NCBI GenBank assembly: GCA_945871915.1
Contig: CAMBXO010000002.1
Location: 62,001 to 126,000 of the forward strand
Source of the DNA: Singulisphaera sp. GP187
Lineage (GTDB): Bacteria > Planctomycetota > Phycisphaerae > Phycisphaerales > SM1A02
DNA: 64,000 nucleotides
Direction: 5' to 3'
The notes beneath the pieces were generated by a model, which worked only from the letters and a program-made list of their open reading frames with translations, was not told where the DNA came from and ran no database searches. Position numbers and translations under genes: made by a program. Positions 25,941-34,354 of the stretch are shown piece by piece (positions within the stretch are counted from its first letter, which is position 1; each line of letters begins with the position of its first letter).

Positions 25941-28103
25941 TCAGGCCATGCCGCCCTGCTGACGACCGCCCGCATTTCGCTCCGTGGCAAGCTTCATCAA
26001 GCGGGTATGCACGCCAACGCTGCGTGGATCGCCCTCAGCGAAGTCGCGACAACTGGCTCGCGTGTATGCACCGTCTTGCTGCATGTGCCACGATTGCCGA
26101 CAATCCTCAAGACACACCTGCAGGTTTTCCCACAGGCGAGCCTTGTGCTCTGGAAGCGAAATCGGCGTCGCGGCTTCGACTCGTGTCTGCAAATTGCGGT
26201 ACATCCAGTCAGCACTACTGATCAAGAAGTCGCCATCGAGTGGATCTTCGTTGCCACCCTGAAACCAAAAGATGCGGCTGTGTTCAAGAAAGCGACCAAG
26301 AACGCTTCGCACCCGAATGTGATCACTCAGCCCCGCGACACCTGGACGCAGACAGCAGAAACCGCGGACGATGAGGTCAATGTGCACACCCGCTTGGCTG
26401 GCTCGATAGAGCGCGTCCATGATGCCCCGATCCTCAAGCTGATTCATTTTGGCCACGATGCGACCAGGATGGCCCGGTCGAGTGAGTGTGATTTCCCGTT
26501 CGATCAGTTCAAGAAATCGCTTCTTCATGCCCACTGGTGCGACGAGCAATTTTTTATAGTCGCGCTGCCGACTTCGACCGGTCATGTAATTAAAGAGCCC
26601 CGTGAGGTCGTCCGTAATGTCCGGGTTGCACGTGAACAGGCCGTAGTCCTCATACAAGCGAGCCGTCTTTGAGTTGTAGTTGCCTGTTCCAATGTGGCAG
26701 TAGCAGCGAATGCCATTGGCTTCTTGGCGAACCACCAGCGCGGTCTTGGTGTGCGTCTTGAGGCCCACCACGCCGTACGCAACATGCACGCCGGCATCTT
26801 CAAGCTTGCGTGCCCACAGAATGTTTCTGGCTTCATCAAAGCGAGCTCGCAACTCCACCAACACGGCCACTTGCTTGCCCGCCTCGGCGGCTCGAATCAG
26901 ACTTCCGATGAACGGACTGTCGCCACTGGTTCGATACAGACTTTGTTTAATGCATAGCACCTTGGGATCAGACGCAGCCTGTTCGATGAATCGTTCCACC
27001 GTAGCGTTGAAGCACTCATACGGGTGATGCACCAAGAGATCGGATTGGCGAATCGCGGCAAAGAGATCGCCTGCGTTCTCTTCCACACATCGCGGCGTCA
27101 GCGGCGACCAGCGTGGGTCATGCAGGTCCGCCATGTCGAGGTCGGCGATTTGATTGAGAGCGCCGTAGTCAATAAGCCCGGTTGTTTCGTAGATGTCCTC
27201 GGGATCAATTTGCAATTCTTCCGTAAGAAAGCGAAGGATGCGAGGGTTGGCGCCACTGGCAATCTCCAGCCGTACCACGCGGGCGAAGCGACGCTCCCGC
27301 AATTGACGTTGAATGGCTTCCAGCAAATCGTCCGCATCGTCTTGATCCGATTCGCTTTCTGCGTTGCGGGTGACCCGGAACGGCAGAACCTTCAGAATTT
27401 CCATGCCAGGAAAGAGTTCGTCGAGATTGTGCTCGATGATCTCCTGCAGTGAAACAAATCGCCGCGTTCCCGGAAGCATGAAGAGCCGAGATGGAATTTC
27501 AGGCACTTTCACTCGTGCAAACAACTGCTCGCTCTCGCCGGGGCGACGAAGCATCACCCCAAGACTCACGCTCATGTTGCTGATAAACGGGAAACGATGG
27601 CCCGGATCGACAGCCAGTGGCGTGAGAATGGGAAAGACATTGGCATGAAACCACAATCGAGTCTCCGACCGCTCTGAATGTGAGAGCTCATCCCATGCAA
27701 GAAGTTGGATGCCTCGTTCTTGCAAGGCCGGAAGCAAGTGCGTGCGAAAGGTTTCCGCTTGAGTCAAGCCCATGGCCTGCACGCGGCTTCGGATGGAGTG
27801 CATTTGCTGCTCCGGTGTCAGTGCATCGGGAACAGGGCCTGCTGAACCATCTTCGATCTGCCGCCGCAGCGTGCCCACACGCTTCATAAAAAACTCATCC
27901 AGATTGTTCGAGAAGATGGAAAGAAAGCGAACGCGCTCCAAGAGCGGTACCGAGCCATCAGAAGCCATGTCAAGCACGCGGCGATTGAACTCGAGCCACG
28001 CAAGATCACGATTCAAAAAGCGATTCGGGTCATCCCCTGTCGAAACCGGCAACGCACCCACATCCGTTGCGGCCGGTTCGCGCTTTGCACGATCGCGGCT
28101 CAT
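25941..28103 (-). CDS. ppk1: Polyphosphate kinase 1
   Basis: Makes inorganic polyphosphate from ATP, through a phosphohistidine. The 720-residue protein has the full PPK1 layout: an N-terminal domain starting NRDLAWLEFNRRVLDMA, the middle domain with FFMKRVGTLRRQI, and two catalytic C domains. The segments CIKQSLYRTSGDSP and VELRARFDEARNI, then YGVVGLKTHTKTALVVR with the phosphorylated His, and CHIGTGNYNSKTARLYED are all present. The ATG overlaps the upstream pterin-synthase stop codon as ATGA, so the two are cotranscribed. A phoU gene lies about 4 kb away on the other strand, consistent with phosphate handling but not in the same operon. Confidence 0.97.
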   Translation of the reverse strand: MSRDRAKREPAATDVGALPVSTGDDPNRFLNRDLAWLEFNRRVLDMASDGSVPLLERVRFLSIFSNNLDEFFMKRVGTLRRQIEDGSAGPVPDALTPEQQMHSIRSRVQAMGLTQAETFRTHLLPALQERGIQLLAWDELSHSERSETRLWFHANVFPILTPLAVDPGHRFPFISNMSVSLGVMLRRPGESEQLFARVKVPEIPSRLFMLPGTRRFVSLQEIIEHNLDELFPGMEILKVLPFRVTRNAESESDQDDADDLLEAIQRQLRERRFARVVRLEIASGANPRILRFLTEELQIDPEDIYETTGLIDYGALNQIADLDMADLHDPRWSPLTPRCVEENAGDLFAAIRQSDLLVHHPYECFNATVERFIEQAASDPKVLCIKQSLYRTSGDSPFIGSLIRAAEAGKQVAVLVELRARFDEARNILWARKLEDAGVHVAYGVVGLKTHTKTALVVRQEANGIRCYCHIGTGNYNSKTARLYEDYGLFTCNPDITDDLTGLFNYMTGRSRQRDYKKLLVAPVGMKKRFLELIEREITLTRPGHPGRIVAKMNQLEDRGIMDALYRASQAGVHIDLIVRGFCCLRPGVAGLSDHIRVRSVLGRFLEHSRIFWFQGGNEDPLDGDFLISSADWMYRNLQTRVEAATPISLPEHKARLWENLQVCLEDCRQSWHMQQDGAYTRASCRDFAEGDPRSVGVHTRLMKLATERNAGGRQQGGMA

Positions 28104-28483
28104 GCTTTCGCCGTACTTTCGTTGGGGCGATAGACGGCGTCACAGCCAGGCGCCTCGCCCACGCGAACACAGGTCAGTCGAACGCCCTTGGGCAGCGTGC
28201 CCGCCACCACCTCGGCAATGTGACGCGCCATGTGCTCGGCTGTTGGATTGGTTCGATCAAAAGGCTTGACTTCGTTCAGACTTCGACTGTGAAATGGTGC
28301 GATCGCTCGATCCACCGCCGCCTCCAAGGCATGAAAGTCGCAGAGCAACCCGTCGGCATCAAGGGCATCGCCCGCCACCCGGACCATGACGCGCCAATCG
28401 TGCCCGTGGAGTGGTTCCAATTGCCCTGCCATCCGAATGGCGTGCGCGGCCGAGAATTTCCGGCGTACCCGAAGTTCAAACAT
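28100..28483 (-). CDS. 6-pyruvoyl-tetrahydropterin synthase family, PTPS-III-like
   Basis: T-fold enzyme acting on dihydroneopterin triphosphate. The 127-residue protein starts MFELRVRRKFSAAH; the zinc ligands are His15 and the pair in LHGHDW. Where QueD and true PTPS have a catalytic Cys before HGH, this protein has Glu in the arrangement E-P-L-H-G-H. A Glu in an ExxHG motif defines the PTPS-III group, which is known to make 6-hydroxymethyl-dihydropterin and so replace FolB in folate synthesis. The later NPTAEHMARHI and RVGEAPGCDAVY segments are family-typical. The start is ATG 28483; a longer open frame to 28819 overlaps the divergent mutase gene and is rejected. TATACT lies nine bases upstream. 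Confidence 0.85.
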   Translation of the reverse strand: MFELRVRRKFSAAHAIRMAGQLEPLHGHDWRVMVRVAGDALDADGLLCDFHALEAAVDRAIAPFHSRSLNEVKPFDRTNPTAEHMARHIAEVVAGTLPKGVRLTCVRVGEAPGCDAVYRPNESTAKA

Positions 28484-28492
28484 GAGCACCTC

Positions 28493-28498
28493 AGTATA
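28493..28498 (-). promoter_or_regulatory. Candidate -10 element of the pterin synthase-ppk operon
   Basis: TATACT on the minus strand, nine bases before ATG 28483, a near-consensus -10. The transcript would have a leader of about two or three bases. Confidence 0.5.
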
Positions 28499-28554
28499 GC
28501 GATGGCAACCCACCATTCCTTCAACACGGGGTTTCCGACGGCGTGCATTGGCGT

Positions 28555-28560
28555 TATCGT
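28555..28560 (+). promoter_or_regulatory. -10 element for a leaderless phosphohexomutase transcript
   Basis: TATCGT, exactly six bases before ATG 28567, with no Shine-Dalgarno sequence. Confidence 0.5.
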
Positions 28561-28566
28561 CGCGGC

Positions 28567-29952
28567 ATGGCCAACCACGACGCCCCTCTGATCTTGAGCG
28601 TGAGCGGCCTTCGAGGCATCGTGGGAAAAACGATGACCGACGAGGTTGCTCGGCGTTACGGACGAGCGTTTGGACAACACCTGTGTTCAACGGTGAAGTC
28701 GCCTCGTGTTGTGGTGGCTCGAGACTCGCGGCCAAGCGGCGAGGCGTTTCTTGCCGCAACTGCCGCAGGCTTAACGGAGACGGGATGTCGCGTGATCGAT
28801 CTTGGAATTGCCATGACACCCACCGCCGGCGTTATGGTGTTGCACCACCGTGCGGACGGCGGCATGGTCTGCACCGCCAGCCACAACCCCATCGAATGGA
28901 ATGGATTGAAGTGTCTGAACAGCGATGGCGTAGCACCTCCACCGAACGAAGCTGCAGAAATTGTGCAAAGGTTTCAGCGTGGTGAGGCGAAAGCGGCAAA
29001 GCCAATCGAGGCCGATTTGTATGAGCGTGACACATCCGCCGATGAGCGGCATGCGTCACTCGTAGCGAGTCTGGTGGATGTCAAAGCCATTCGTGGTGCT
29101 CACTTGCATGTGGTGATTGACAGCGTGAACGGGGCCGGATGCAACGGCGCGAAGTTGTTGATGCAGAAACTCGGCGTTGCCTTGACACACCTGTATGGTG
29201 AACCAACGGGACAGTTTCCACACACTCCAGAGCCCACCCGTGACAATCTGATTGAACTCGCTGCAACAACGGCGCGCGGCGGCTTTGCCTGCGGATTTGC
29301 GCAAGACCCCGATGCCGACCGCCTTGCGCTAGTCGACGAAACTGGCCGCTACATCGGCGAGGAATACACCCTTGCACTTGCAGCCTTTCGCGTACTGCAA
29401 CGCGAAGGTCGGGGAGTGCTCGCCACCAATCTGAGCACCAGCCGCATGATTGATCGCGTTGCATCGCAATTTCCACATAGCCGCGTGCTCCGAACGCCTG
29501 TTGGCGAAGCCCATGTGGTCGCGGCACTCAAGGCCGCGGGTGGTGTGCTGGGCGGTGAAGGCAACGGCGGTGTGATTTGGCCTAGGGTGTGCTGGGTGCG
29601 AGACTCGCTCAGCGGCATGGCCCTCACGCTTGAACTCATCGCAACGCAAAAACAATCACTCTCCAAACTTGTGGCCATGATTCCCCGTTTCTTTATGGTG
29701 AAACGAAAGCTGGATTTGGCTGCCATCGGCGGTGCCGCCGCGGTGGCACCTGCGCTCGACCGCGTTCGGAAGGCCTTCGCAGGCGAGCGCATCGACACCA
29801 GCGACGGGGTTCGCATTGATCTCTCGCAAGGATGGGTTCACCTGCGAGCAAGCAATACGGAACCGATCATTCGTCTGATTGCCGAAGCCGATGATGACCC
29901 GTGTGCCAATGAACTAGCGGATCGCGTGGCCAAAGCGGCGGGACTTCGCTAA
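28567..29952 (+). CDS. Alpha-D-phosphohexomutase (phosphoglucosamine/phosphomannomutase family)
   Basis: Interconverts hexose 1- and 6-phosphates. The 461-residue protein has the four-domain layout of the family: substrate loop VVARDSRPSGEAF, the phosphoserine loop TASHNPIEWNGLK, the metal-binding loop DPDADRLALVD, a GEGNGGVIWPR sugar-recognition loop, and RASNTEPIIRLIAEA in the phosphate-binding domain 4. A GlmM role would fit the UDP-N-acetylhexosamine pyrophosphorylase gene about 3 kb away, but the substrate cannot be decided from sequence. ATG 28567 is chosen over a start 24 bases earlier because of the adjacent -10 element. Its stop overlaps the convergent NUDIX gene by four bases. Confidence 0.92.
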   Translation: MANHDAPLILSVSGLRGIVGKTMTDEVARRYGRAFGQHLCSTVKSPRVVVARDSRPSGEAFLAATAAGLTETGCRVIDLGIAMTPTAGVMVLHHRADGGMVCTASHNPIEWNGLKCLNSDGVAPPPNEAAEIVQRFQRGEAKAAKPIEADLYERDTSADERHASLVASLVDVKAIRGAHLHVVIDSVNGAGCNGAKLLMQKLGVALTHLYGEPTGQFPHTPEPTRDNLIELAATTARGGFACGFAQDPDADRLALVDETGRYIGEEYTLALAAFRVLQREGRGVLATNLSTSRMIDRVASQFPHSRVLRTPVGEAHVVAALKAAGGVLGGEGNGGVIWPRVCWVRDSLSGMALTLELIATQKQSLSKLVAMIPRFFMVKRKLDLAAIGGAAAVAPALDRVRKAFAGERIDTSDGVRIDLSQGWVHLRASNTEPIIRLIAEADDDPCANELADRVAKAAGLR

Positions 29953-30503
29953 CTCGCTTCCCGCTGCGGAAGCCGGCTCTCGGTCATTCGATGCACGGGT
30001 GGTTTGACACTGCAATCAATGTGCACCATGAAGTATCCACCACCGCGGTGTTTTCGAACGGCTGGCCACATGATCTCTCGATCCGTCCATGGAATGTTTT
30101 TGGATTCCACGTGATCAAGCGGGACCCACTCGAGTCGCCCTTCGTCGATTTCTTCCATGGACACGCGACTCGCATCCATTGGCACAATCAACTCAAAGAG
30201 AAAGATGAGCCAATGCATCTCGCCTTGATAGGCACGCTCGCTCACCACTCCAAAGCAACGCAGATCTTTTTCAGCAACCGTCACCCCGGCTTCTTCACGA
30301 ATTTCACGCACCGCGCATTCATGCGGTCCTTCGCCTTGACTGATCTCTAATTTGCCGCCGATCGGACTAAACATGTCCGGGTTTGGATTCTTCCGTCGAT
30401 GCAGCATCAGGACGCGCCCCTGCCGATCCCACAGATAACACAGAACCGCCACTTTATACGGCAGGTTTTCGGTTGAGTATTCCGGCGCGTGCAAGTTGCT
30501 CAT
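29949..30503 (-). CDS. NUDIX hydrolase
   Basis: Hydrolyses a nucleoside diphosphate linked to another moiety. The 184-residue protein contains a complete NUDIX box: GGKLEISQGE followed by CAVREIREEAGVTV, with the metal-binding REIREE glutamates in place. The region before it (AVLCYLWDRQGRVLMLHR) is a typical first strand pair; MFSPIGGK and a later RLEWVPLD segment also match MutT-like members. The last 40 residues include a His-rich stretch. The substrate is not predictable; MutT-like 8-oxo-dGTPase is one option. ATG 30503 overlaps the end of dapA by four bases, so it is the last gene of a pdxJ-dapA-nudix operon. Confidence 0.9.
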   Translation of the reverse strand: MSNLHAPEYSTENLPYKVAVLCYLWDRQGRVLMLHRRKNPNPDMFSPIGGKLEISQGEGPHECAVREIREEAGVTVAEKDLRCFGVVSERAYQGEMHWLIFLFELIVPMDASRVSMEEIDEGRLEWVPLDHVESKNIPWTDREIMWPAVRKHRGGGYFMVHIDCSVKPPVHRMTESRLPQREAS

Positions 30504-31417
30504 GCGTGAATGGAATCGGGTTGCATGGTGAGCCGTTGCCCGTGCAACAGGTCGCGAATCTGTTTCTGAACTGGAGCGGTTGGCTCAACAAGCGGAAGCC
30601 GCAACGATCCGGCATCGCGACCAAGAATTTTCATCGCCGTCTTGACCGCAACTGGATTCACATCAAGGGACAGCAGCCCTTTCGCCAAAGGCAAGAGACT
30701 TGCGTGCTGTTCACGTGCTGCGGAAAAGTCATTGCGGAGGCACGCGTCCACCATGGCCTGCACTCGATCCGGAACCACGTTGCTCACCACACTCACCACC
30801 CCAATGGCCCCCACCGAAGCAAACGCGATCGTGAGTGAATCATCCCCAGAAAGCATGGCAAGATCGCAACGACGCTGTATTTCACTGGCCGATTCAACGC
30901 TGCCGGTCGCCTCTTTGATGGCAACAATGTTTGGGTGGCAAGCGAGCCGCTCCACCGTCTCCGGAAGAATGGCTACACCACAACGACTCGGAATGGAATA
31001 CAGAACAATCGGAAGGTCACATGACTCCGCAATCGTCATGAAATGGCGGTAAATCCCCTCCTGACTCGGCTTGTTGTAATAGGGTGCCACATGCAGTGCT
31101 GCATTGGCACCACACGCCGCAACCATGCGATGCAACTGAACGGCGTGATGCGTGTTGTTGCTGCCGGCGCCCCCCATGACTTGCAATCCGTGCAGTCGAG
31201 CGATTTCCACGGCACTCGAAATCAGAATGCGCTGTTCCTCAAACGAAAGCGTTGGGGCTTCACCCGTCGTGCCGCATGGGACAATTCCTCGCACGCCCGC
31301 CTTGGCTTGAAACTCAATCTGCTGCTGCCATCTCACGAGGTCGACCGCGCTGCCATCCATTGAGAACGGCGAGATCATGGCAGTCCAACACCCGGCGAGT
31401 TGAAGAGCGGGCGTCAC
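30500..31417 (-). CDS. dapA: 4-hydroxy-tetrahydrodipicolinate synthase
   Basis: Condenses pyruvate with aspartate semialdehyde in lysine and peptidoglycan precursor synthesis. The 305-residue TIM-barrel protein has GTTGEAPTLSFEEQ, the catalytic Tyr in YSIPSRCGVAI, and the Schiff-base Lys in IVAIKEATGS. The length is usual for the family. GTG 31417 is preceded by a near-perfect Shine-Dalgarno sequence (GGAGGTGATT), and overlaps the pdxJ stop codon by four bases. This is an internal operon gene using a strong ribosome binding site, in contrast to the leaderless first gene pdxJ. Confidence 0.96.
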   Translation of the reverse strand: MTPALQLAGCWTAMISPFSMDGSAVDLVRWQQQIEFQAKAGVRGIVPCGTTGEAPTLSFEEQRILISSAVEIARLHGLQVMGGAGSNNTHHAVQLHRMVAACGANAALHVAPYYNKPSQEGIYRHFMTIAESCDLPIVLYSIPSRCGVAILPETVERLACHPNIVAIKEATGSVESASEIQRRCDLAMLSGDDSLTIAFASVGAIGVVSVVSNVVPDRVQAMVDACLRNDFSAAREQHASLLPLAKGLLSLDVNPVAVKTAMKILGRDAGSLRLPLVEPTAPVQKQIRDLLHGQRLTMQPDSIHA

Positions 31418-32148
31418 GAATCACCTCCGGCGGCTGCATAGATGACGGCCTTGATCTCTCGAACGGCATCGGCAAGCCCAACAAGGATCGATCGACTCAC
31501 AATGCTGTGACCAATGTGCAATTCGTGCAGGCCGGCAAGAGCCGCCACCGGCGCCGTGTTGTGTCGATCGAGGCCATGACCTGCATTCAATTGCAAACCA
31601 GCCGAGCGAACCAACGCACCGGTCTTCACCAAGATGTCCAGCTGGGCTTGTTCATCGGGTGTTGCAAAAGCATGCGCCCACGGCCCCGTATGCAATTCGC
31701 AAATGGCTGCACCAACCTTGGCGGCTGCCTCCACCTGCCGGGCCTGTGCGTCAATAAACACGCTGACTGGAATTCCCGCACCACTCAGTGGGCGAATGAA
31801 TTCTGCCAATCGTGCAGCCGAGCCCGCAACATCAAGACCACCCTCCGTGGTGAGTTCTGTTCGTCGTTCCGGAACCAACATGACGGTGTCTGGTCGAATC
31901 GCAATGGCCAACGCCATCATTTCATCCGTGGGCGCCATCTCAAGGTTCAGCCGCGTGCGCACACTGGTACGCAAACGCCGCACATCCTCATCTTGAATGT
32001 GCCTGCGATCTTCTCTCAAATGCACCGTAATGCCGTTGGCGCCTGCAAGTTCCGCAAGCGAGGCCGCTTCCACCGGATCTGGTTGCGTGCCGCGCCGAGC
32101 CTGACGCACCGTGGCAATATGATCAATGTTCACGCTCAACAAAGGCAC
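31414..32148 (-). CDS. pdxJ: Pyridoxine 5'-phosphate synthase
   Basis: Joins 1-deoxyxylulose 5-phosphate and 3-amino-2-oxopropyl phosphate to make pyridoxine phosphate. The 244-residue TIM barrel begins LLSVNIDHIATVRQARRG, a PdxJ hallmark, and has GITVHLREDRRHIQDEDV, VPERRTELTTEGGLDV and a C-terminal HIGHSIVSRSILVGL phosphate-binding segment. GTG 32148 is the start; TACGCT lies exactly six bases before it, so the mRNA is probably leaderless. It leads the operon with dapA and the NUDIX gene and is divergent from phoU with 29 bases between start codons. Confidence 0.96.
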   Translation of the reverse strand: MPLLSVNIDHIATVRQARRGTQPDPVEAASLAELAGANGITVHLREDRRHIQDEDVRRLRTSVRTRLNLEMAPTDEMMALAIAIRPDTVMLVPERRTELTTEGGLDVAGSAARLAEFIRPLSGAGIPVSVFIDAQARQVEAAAKVGAAICELHTGPWAHAFATPDEQAQLDILVKTGALVRSAGLQLNAGHGLDRHNTAPVAALAGLHELHIGHSIVSRSILVGLADAVREIKAVIYAAAGGDS

Positions 32149-32154
32149 ACCGGA

Positions 32155-32160
32155 AGCGTA
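32155..32160 (-). promoter_or_regulatory. -10 element for a leaderless pdxJ transcript
   Basis: TACGCT on the minus strand, six bases before GTG 32148. Only five bases separate it from the divergent phoU -10 element. Confidence 0.6.
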
Positions 32161-32165
32161 GCGGG

Positions 32166-32171
32166 TAGAAT
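32166..32171 (+). promoter_or_regulatory. -10 element for a leaderless phoU transcript
   Basis: TAGAAT, six bases before ATG 32178, with no Shine-Dalgarno sequence. Faces away from the pdxJ -10 element at a distance of five bases. Confidence 0.65.
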
Positions 32172-32177
32172 GCGGTC

Positions 32178-32870
32178 ATGTCAGGCTTTGACGAGCGCCT
32201 TGCGCTGCTCAAACAGGAAATTGTGATTCAGGGGCGGCGTGTGCTCGACCTCTGCACCACCGCTGTCGACTGTTTTTTCGATGGCGATGCCGAGAAAGCA
32301 AAGTGTGTCGTTGCCGGTGATGCAGAGATCGATCGAGCTGATGTTGACATTGAACGAGCCAGCGTGCCGCTTCTGGCTCTTGGACAGACCAAAGAGCATT
32401 CCATTCGCAGCGTGCTCACGATTGTAAAAGTGAACAACGAACTTGAACGCATCGCCGACGCTGGTGTCTGCATCGCCGAGCGGGTGCTGGAACCGGCCCG
32501 GTTTTCCGAGCAAGTTCCTGCGGTTTTTCGCGTGATGTCCAACAGTGTTCTGGGCATGCTGCGGGACGCCACACGAAGCCTTGAACGGGAAGATGCCGAC
32601 TTGGCTCGTCAAGTGCTGCTGTTTGATGACACACTGACTCAATTCAAGCGGCAGATCCTCATGGAAGCCGAGGAGGCCGTCGCTCGAGGAACCTTCAGTG
32701 CGGGGTTTGCCTTTCGATTGATGGCCGTCACCAAGTCAGTTGAGCGAATGGGGGATCACGCAACGAACATCTGCGAACAGGTGATCTACCTTCGGAGTGG
32801 ACTCATCGTTCGCCATCGACCCGAGGGTTGGAGTGAGCCCACCGCACCTGAAACCAAAGTGGTCAGCTAG
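32178..32870 (+). CDS. phoU: Phosphate-specific transport regulator PhoU
   Basis: Links the phosphate ABC transporter with the PhoR/PhoB two-component system. The 230-residue all-helical protein shows the two related three-helix bundles: the first with IRSVLTIVKVNNELERIADAG, the second with MAVTKSVERMGDHATNICEQ. Both contain the conserved E(R)xxD metal-binding pattern. No pst or phoBR genes are nearby. It is followed eight bases later by the UDP-sugar pyrophosphorylase gene and probably shares its transcript. Confidence 0.94.
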   Translation: MSGFDERLALLKQEIVIQGRRVLDLCTTAVDCFFDGDAEKAKCVVAGDAEIDRADVDIERASVPLLALGQTKEHSIRSVLTIVKVNNELERIADAGVCIAERVLEPARFSEQVPAVFRVMSNSVLGMLRDATRSLEREDADLARQVLLFDDTLTQFKRQILMEAEEAVARGTFSAGFAFRLMAVTKSVERMGDHATNICEQVIYLRSGLIVRHRPEGWSEPTAPETKVVS

Positions 32871-32878
32871 CCCTCGTC

Positions 32879-34303
32879 ATGTCAATCGACCTGTCACTTG
32901 AGACCACACGCACCCGACTTCACGCACTGCATCAGTCGCACCTGCTGCAGTTCGCTTCCACGCTTGGCCCCAGTGCGCTGCGTACCCTGCTGATGCAGAT
33001 TGAATCGCTTCCGATCGAACGTCTTCCGTCCATGCTGGCTGAAACGGAAGCGCAAGTGAGTACCGATCTCACGTCGCTTGAACCCGTTCCATTGGTGCCT
33101 CGCGAGGGCCCCTTGACTTCCGAATTCCGCGCGGCAGGCGATGCCATGATTCGAGCGGGAAAAGTGGCCGCCTTCACTGTTGCAGGTGGACAAGGCACTC
33201 GTTTGGGATGGAGAGGCCCCAAGGGCACCTATCCGGCAACGGTCGTCACCGGCAAGCCTCTCTTTCGTGTCTTTGCTGAGCAATTGCTTGCGACCGAACG
33301 GCGGTACGGCATTCGTTTGCCTTGGTACATCATGACCAGCCCGCTAAACAATGAGGACACGCGGGCATTTTTTCTTGACAACAACTGGTTCGGCCGCCAT
33401 CCGCAGGATCACTTCTTTCTTCCGCAGGGCTTGGTTCCCTGTGTGGACCGCGAGGGTCGCATCCTGCTGAGTTCGCCGGCGGAAGTCGCCACGAATCCTG
33501 ACGGACACGGCGGCGCCATCCTTGCCCTTGAACGCTGTGGCGCACTGCAGGACATGATGCGCCGCGGCATTGAGCAGATCTGCTACTTCCAGGTTGACAA
33601 TCCGCTCGTCCGATGCGTTGACCCTGTCTTTCTCGGTGCGCATGTGCATGTGGAGCACTCCAGCGGGCAGATGAGCAGCAAGTGTGTGAACAAGCGAAAC
33701 GCTGCCGAGAAAGTTGGCGTGCTCTGCCGAAGTCGTGATCGGGAAACCCTTCGCACCGTGGTGATTGAATACAGCGATCTTCCACGCAAGGCCGCCGAGC
33801 AGCGAGACGCGCAGGGAGAACTTGCGTTTGGTGCCGCCAATATTGCGGTGCATGTTCTCAGCGTTGCGTTCGCCCACACGCTTGCAAGTGGAACCGGCGC
33901 ACGCTTGCCGTGGCACAGGGCATTCAAGCGTGTGCCGCACATCGATCTGTCCACCGGCGCCTTGGTGGAACCCGAAAAACCAAACGCATACAAGTTTGAA
34001 TGCTTTATTTTTGACGCCCTTGCATTGGTTGATCGCAGTCTGACCATGCAAGTCAATCGCGTAGAAGAATTTGCTCCAATCAAGAATGCCGAAGGTGAGG
34101 ACAGCCCCGCCAGCAGTCACCGTATTCAAAGCGATCGCCACGGCCAGTGGCTCGAATCCGTTGGGGTGCAAGTTCCGCATCGAACCGATGGAAGCGTTGA
34201 TGCCAAAATCGAAATCGGAGCCCTGGCCGCCATGGAGTCAACGGATCTTCGAGGCCGCGCGTTTCCAAAACAAGTGCATCGAGGTCAGGAACTTGTGATC
34301 TGA
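32879..34303 (+). CDS. Eukaryote-type UDP-N-acetylhexosamine pyrophosphorylase (UAP1/AGX1-like)
   Basis: Makes a UDP-sugar, probably UDP-GlcNAc, from UTP and a sugar 1-phosphate. The 474-residue protein belongs to the UDPGP type 1 family: nucleotide loop AGGQGTRLGWRGPKGTYP, MTSPLNNEDTRAFF, the VDNPLVRCVDPVFLG segment with the metal Asp, EPEKPNAYKFECFIFDAL and EEFAPIKNAEGEDSP. These last two are typical of the eukaryotic UAP1 branch, not of bacterial GlmU or GalU. The N-terminal helical region is also as in UAP1. It follows phoU by eight bases. UDP-glucose or UDP-galactose specificity is not excluded. Confidence 0.88.
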   Translation: MSIDLSLETTRTRLHALHQSHLLQFASTLGPSALRTLLMQIESLPIERLPSMLAETEAQVSTDLTSLEPVPLVPREGPLTSEFRAAGDAMIRAGKVAAFTVAGGQGTRLGWRGPKGTYPATVVTGKPLFRVFAEQLLATERRYGIRLPWYIMTSPLNNEDTRAFFLDNNWFGRHPQDHFFLPQGLVPCVDREGRILLSSPAEVATNPDGHGGAILALERCGALQDMMRRGIEQICYFQVDNPLVRCVDPVFLGAHVHVEHSSGQMSSKCVNKRNAAEKVGVLCRSRDRETLRTVVIEYSDLPRKAAEQRDAQGELAFGAANIAVHVLSVAFAHTLASGTGARLPWHRAFKRVPHIDLSTGALVEPEKPNAYKFECFIFDALALVDRSLTMQVNRVEEFAPIKNAEGEDSPASSHRIQSDRHGQWLESVGVQVPHRTDGSVDAKIEIGALAAMESTDLRGRAFPKQVHRGQELVI

Positions 34304-34354
34304 ACTCGTTGCCGCTCGAGGCGCGACCGCGCCCCGATCGTGCAAGCCGCCCAT

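Noticed and set aside
28484-28819. N-terminal extension of the pterin synthase frame to 239 residues
   Set aside because: It would overlap the divergent phosphohexomutase gene by some 250 bases, and it is Arg/Pro-rich with no family match. ATG 28483 starts exactly at the conserved sequence.
31252-32226. Plus-strand open frame of 324 codons opposite dapA and pdxJ
   Set aside because: Shadow of two strongly conserved genes, and it spans the divergent promoter region.
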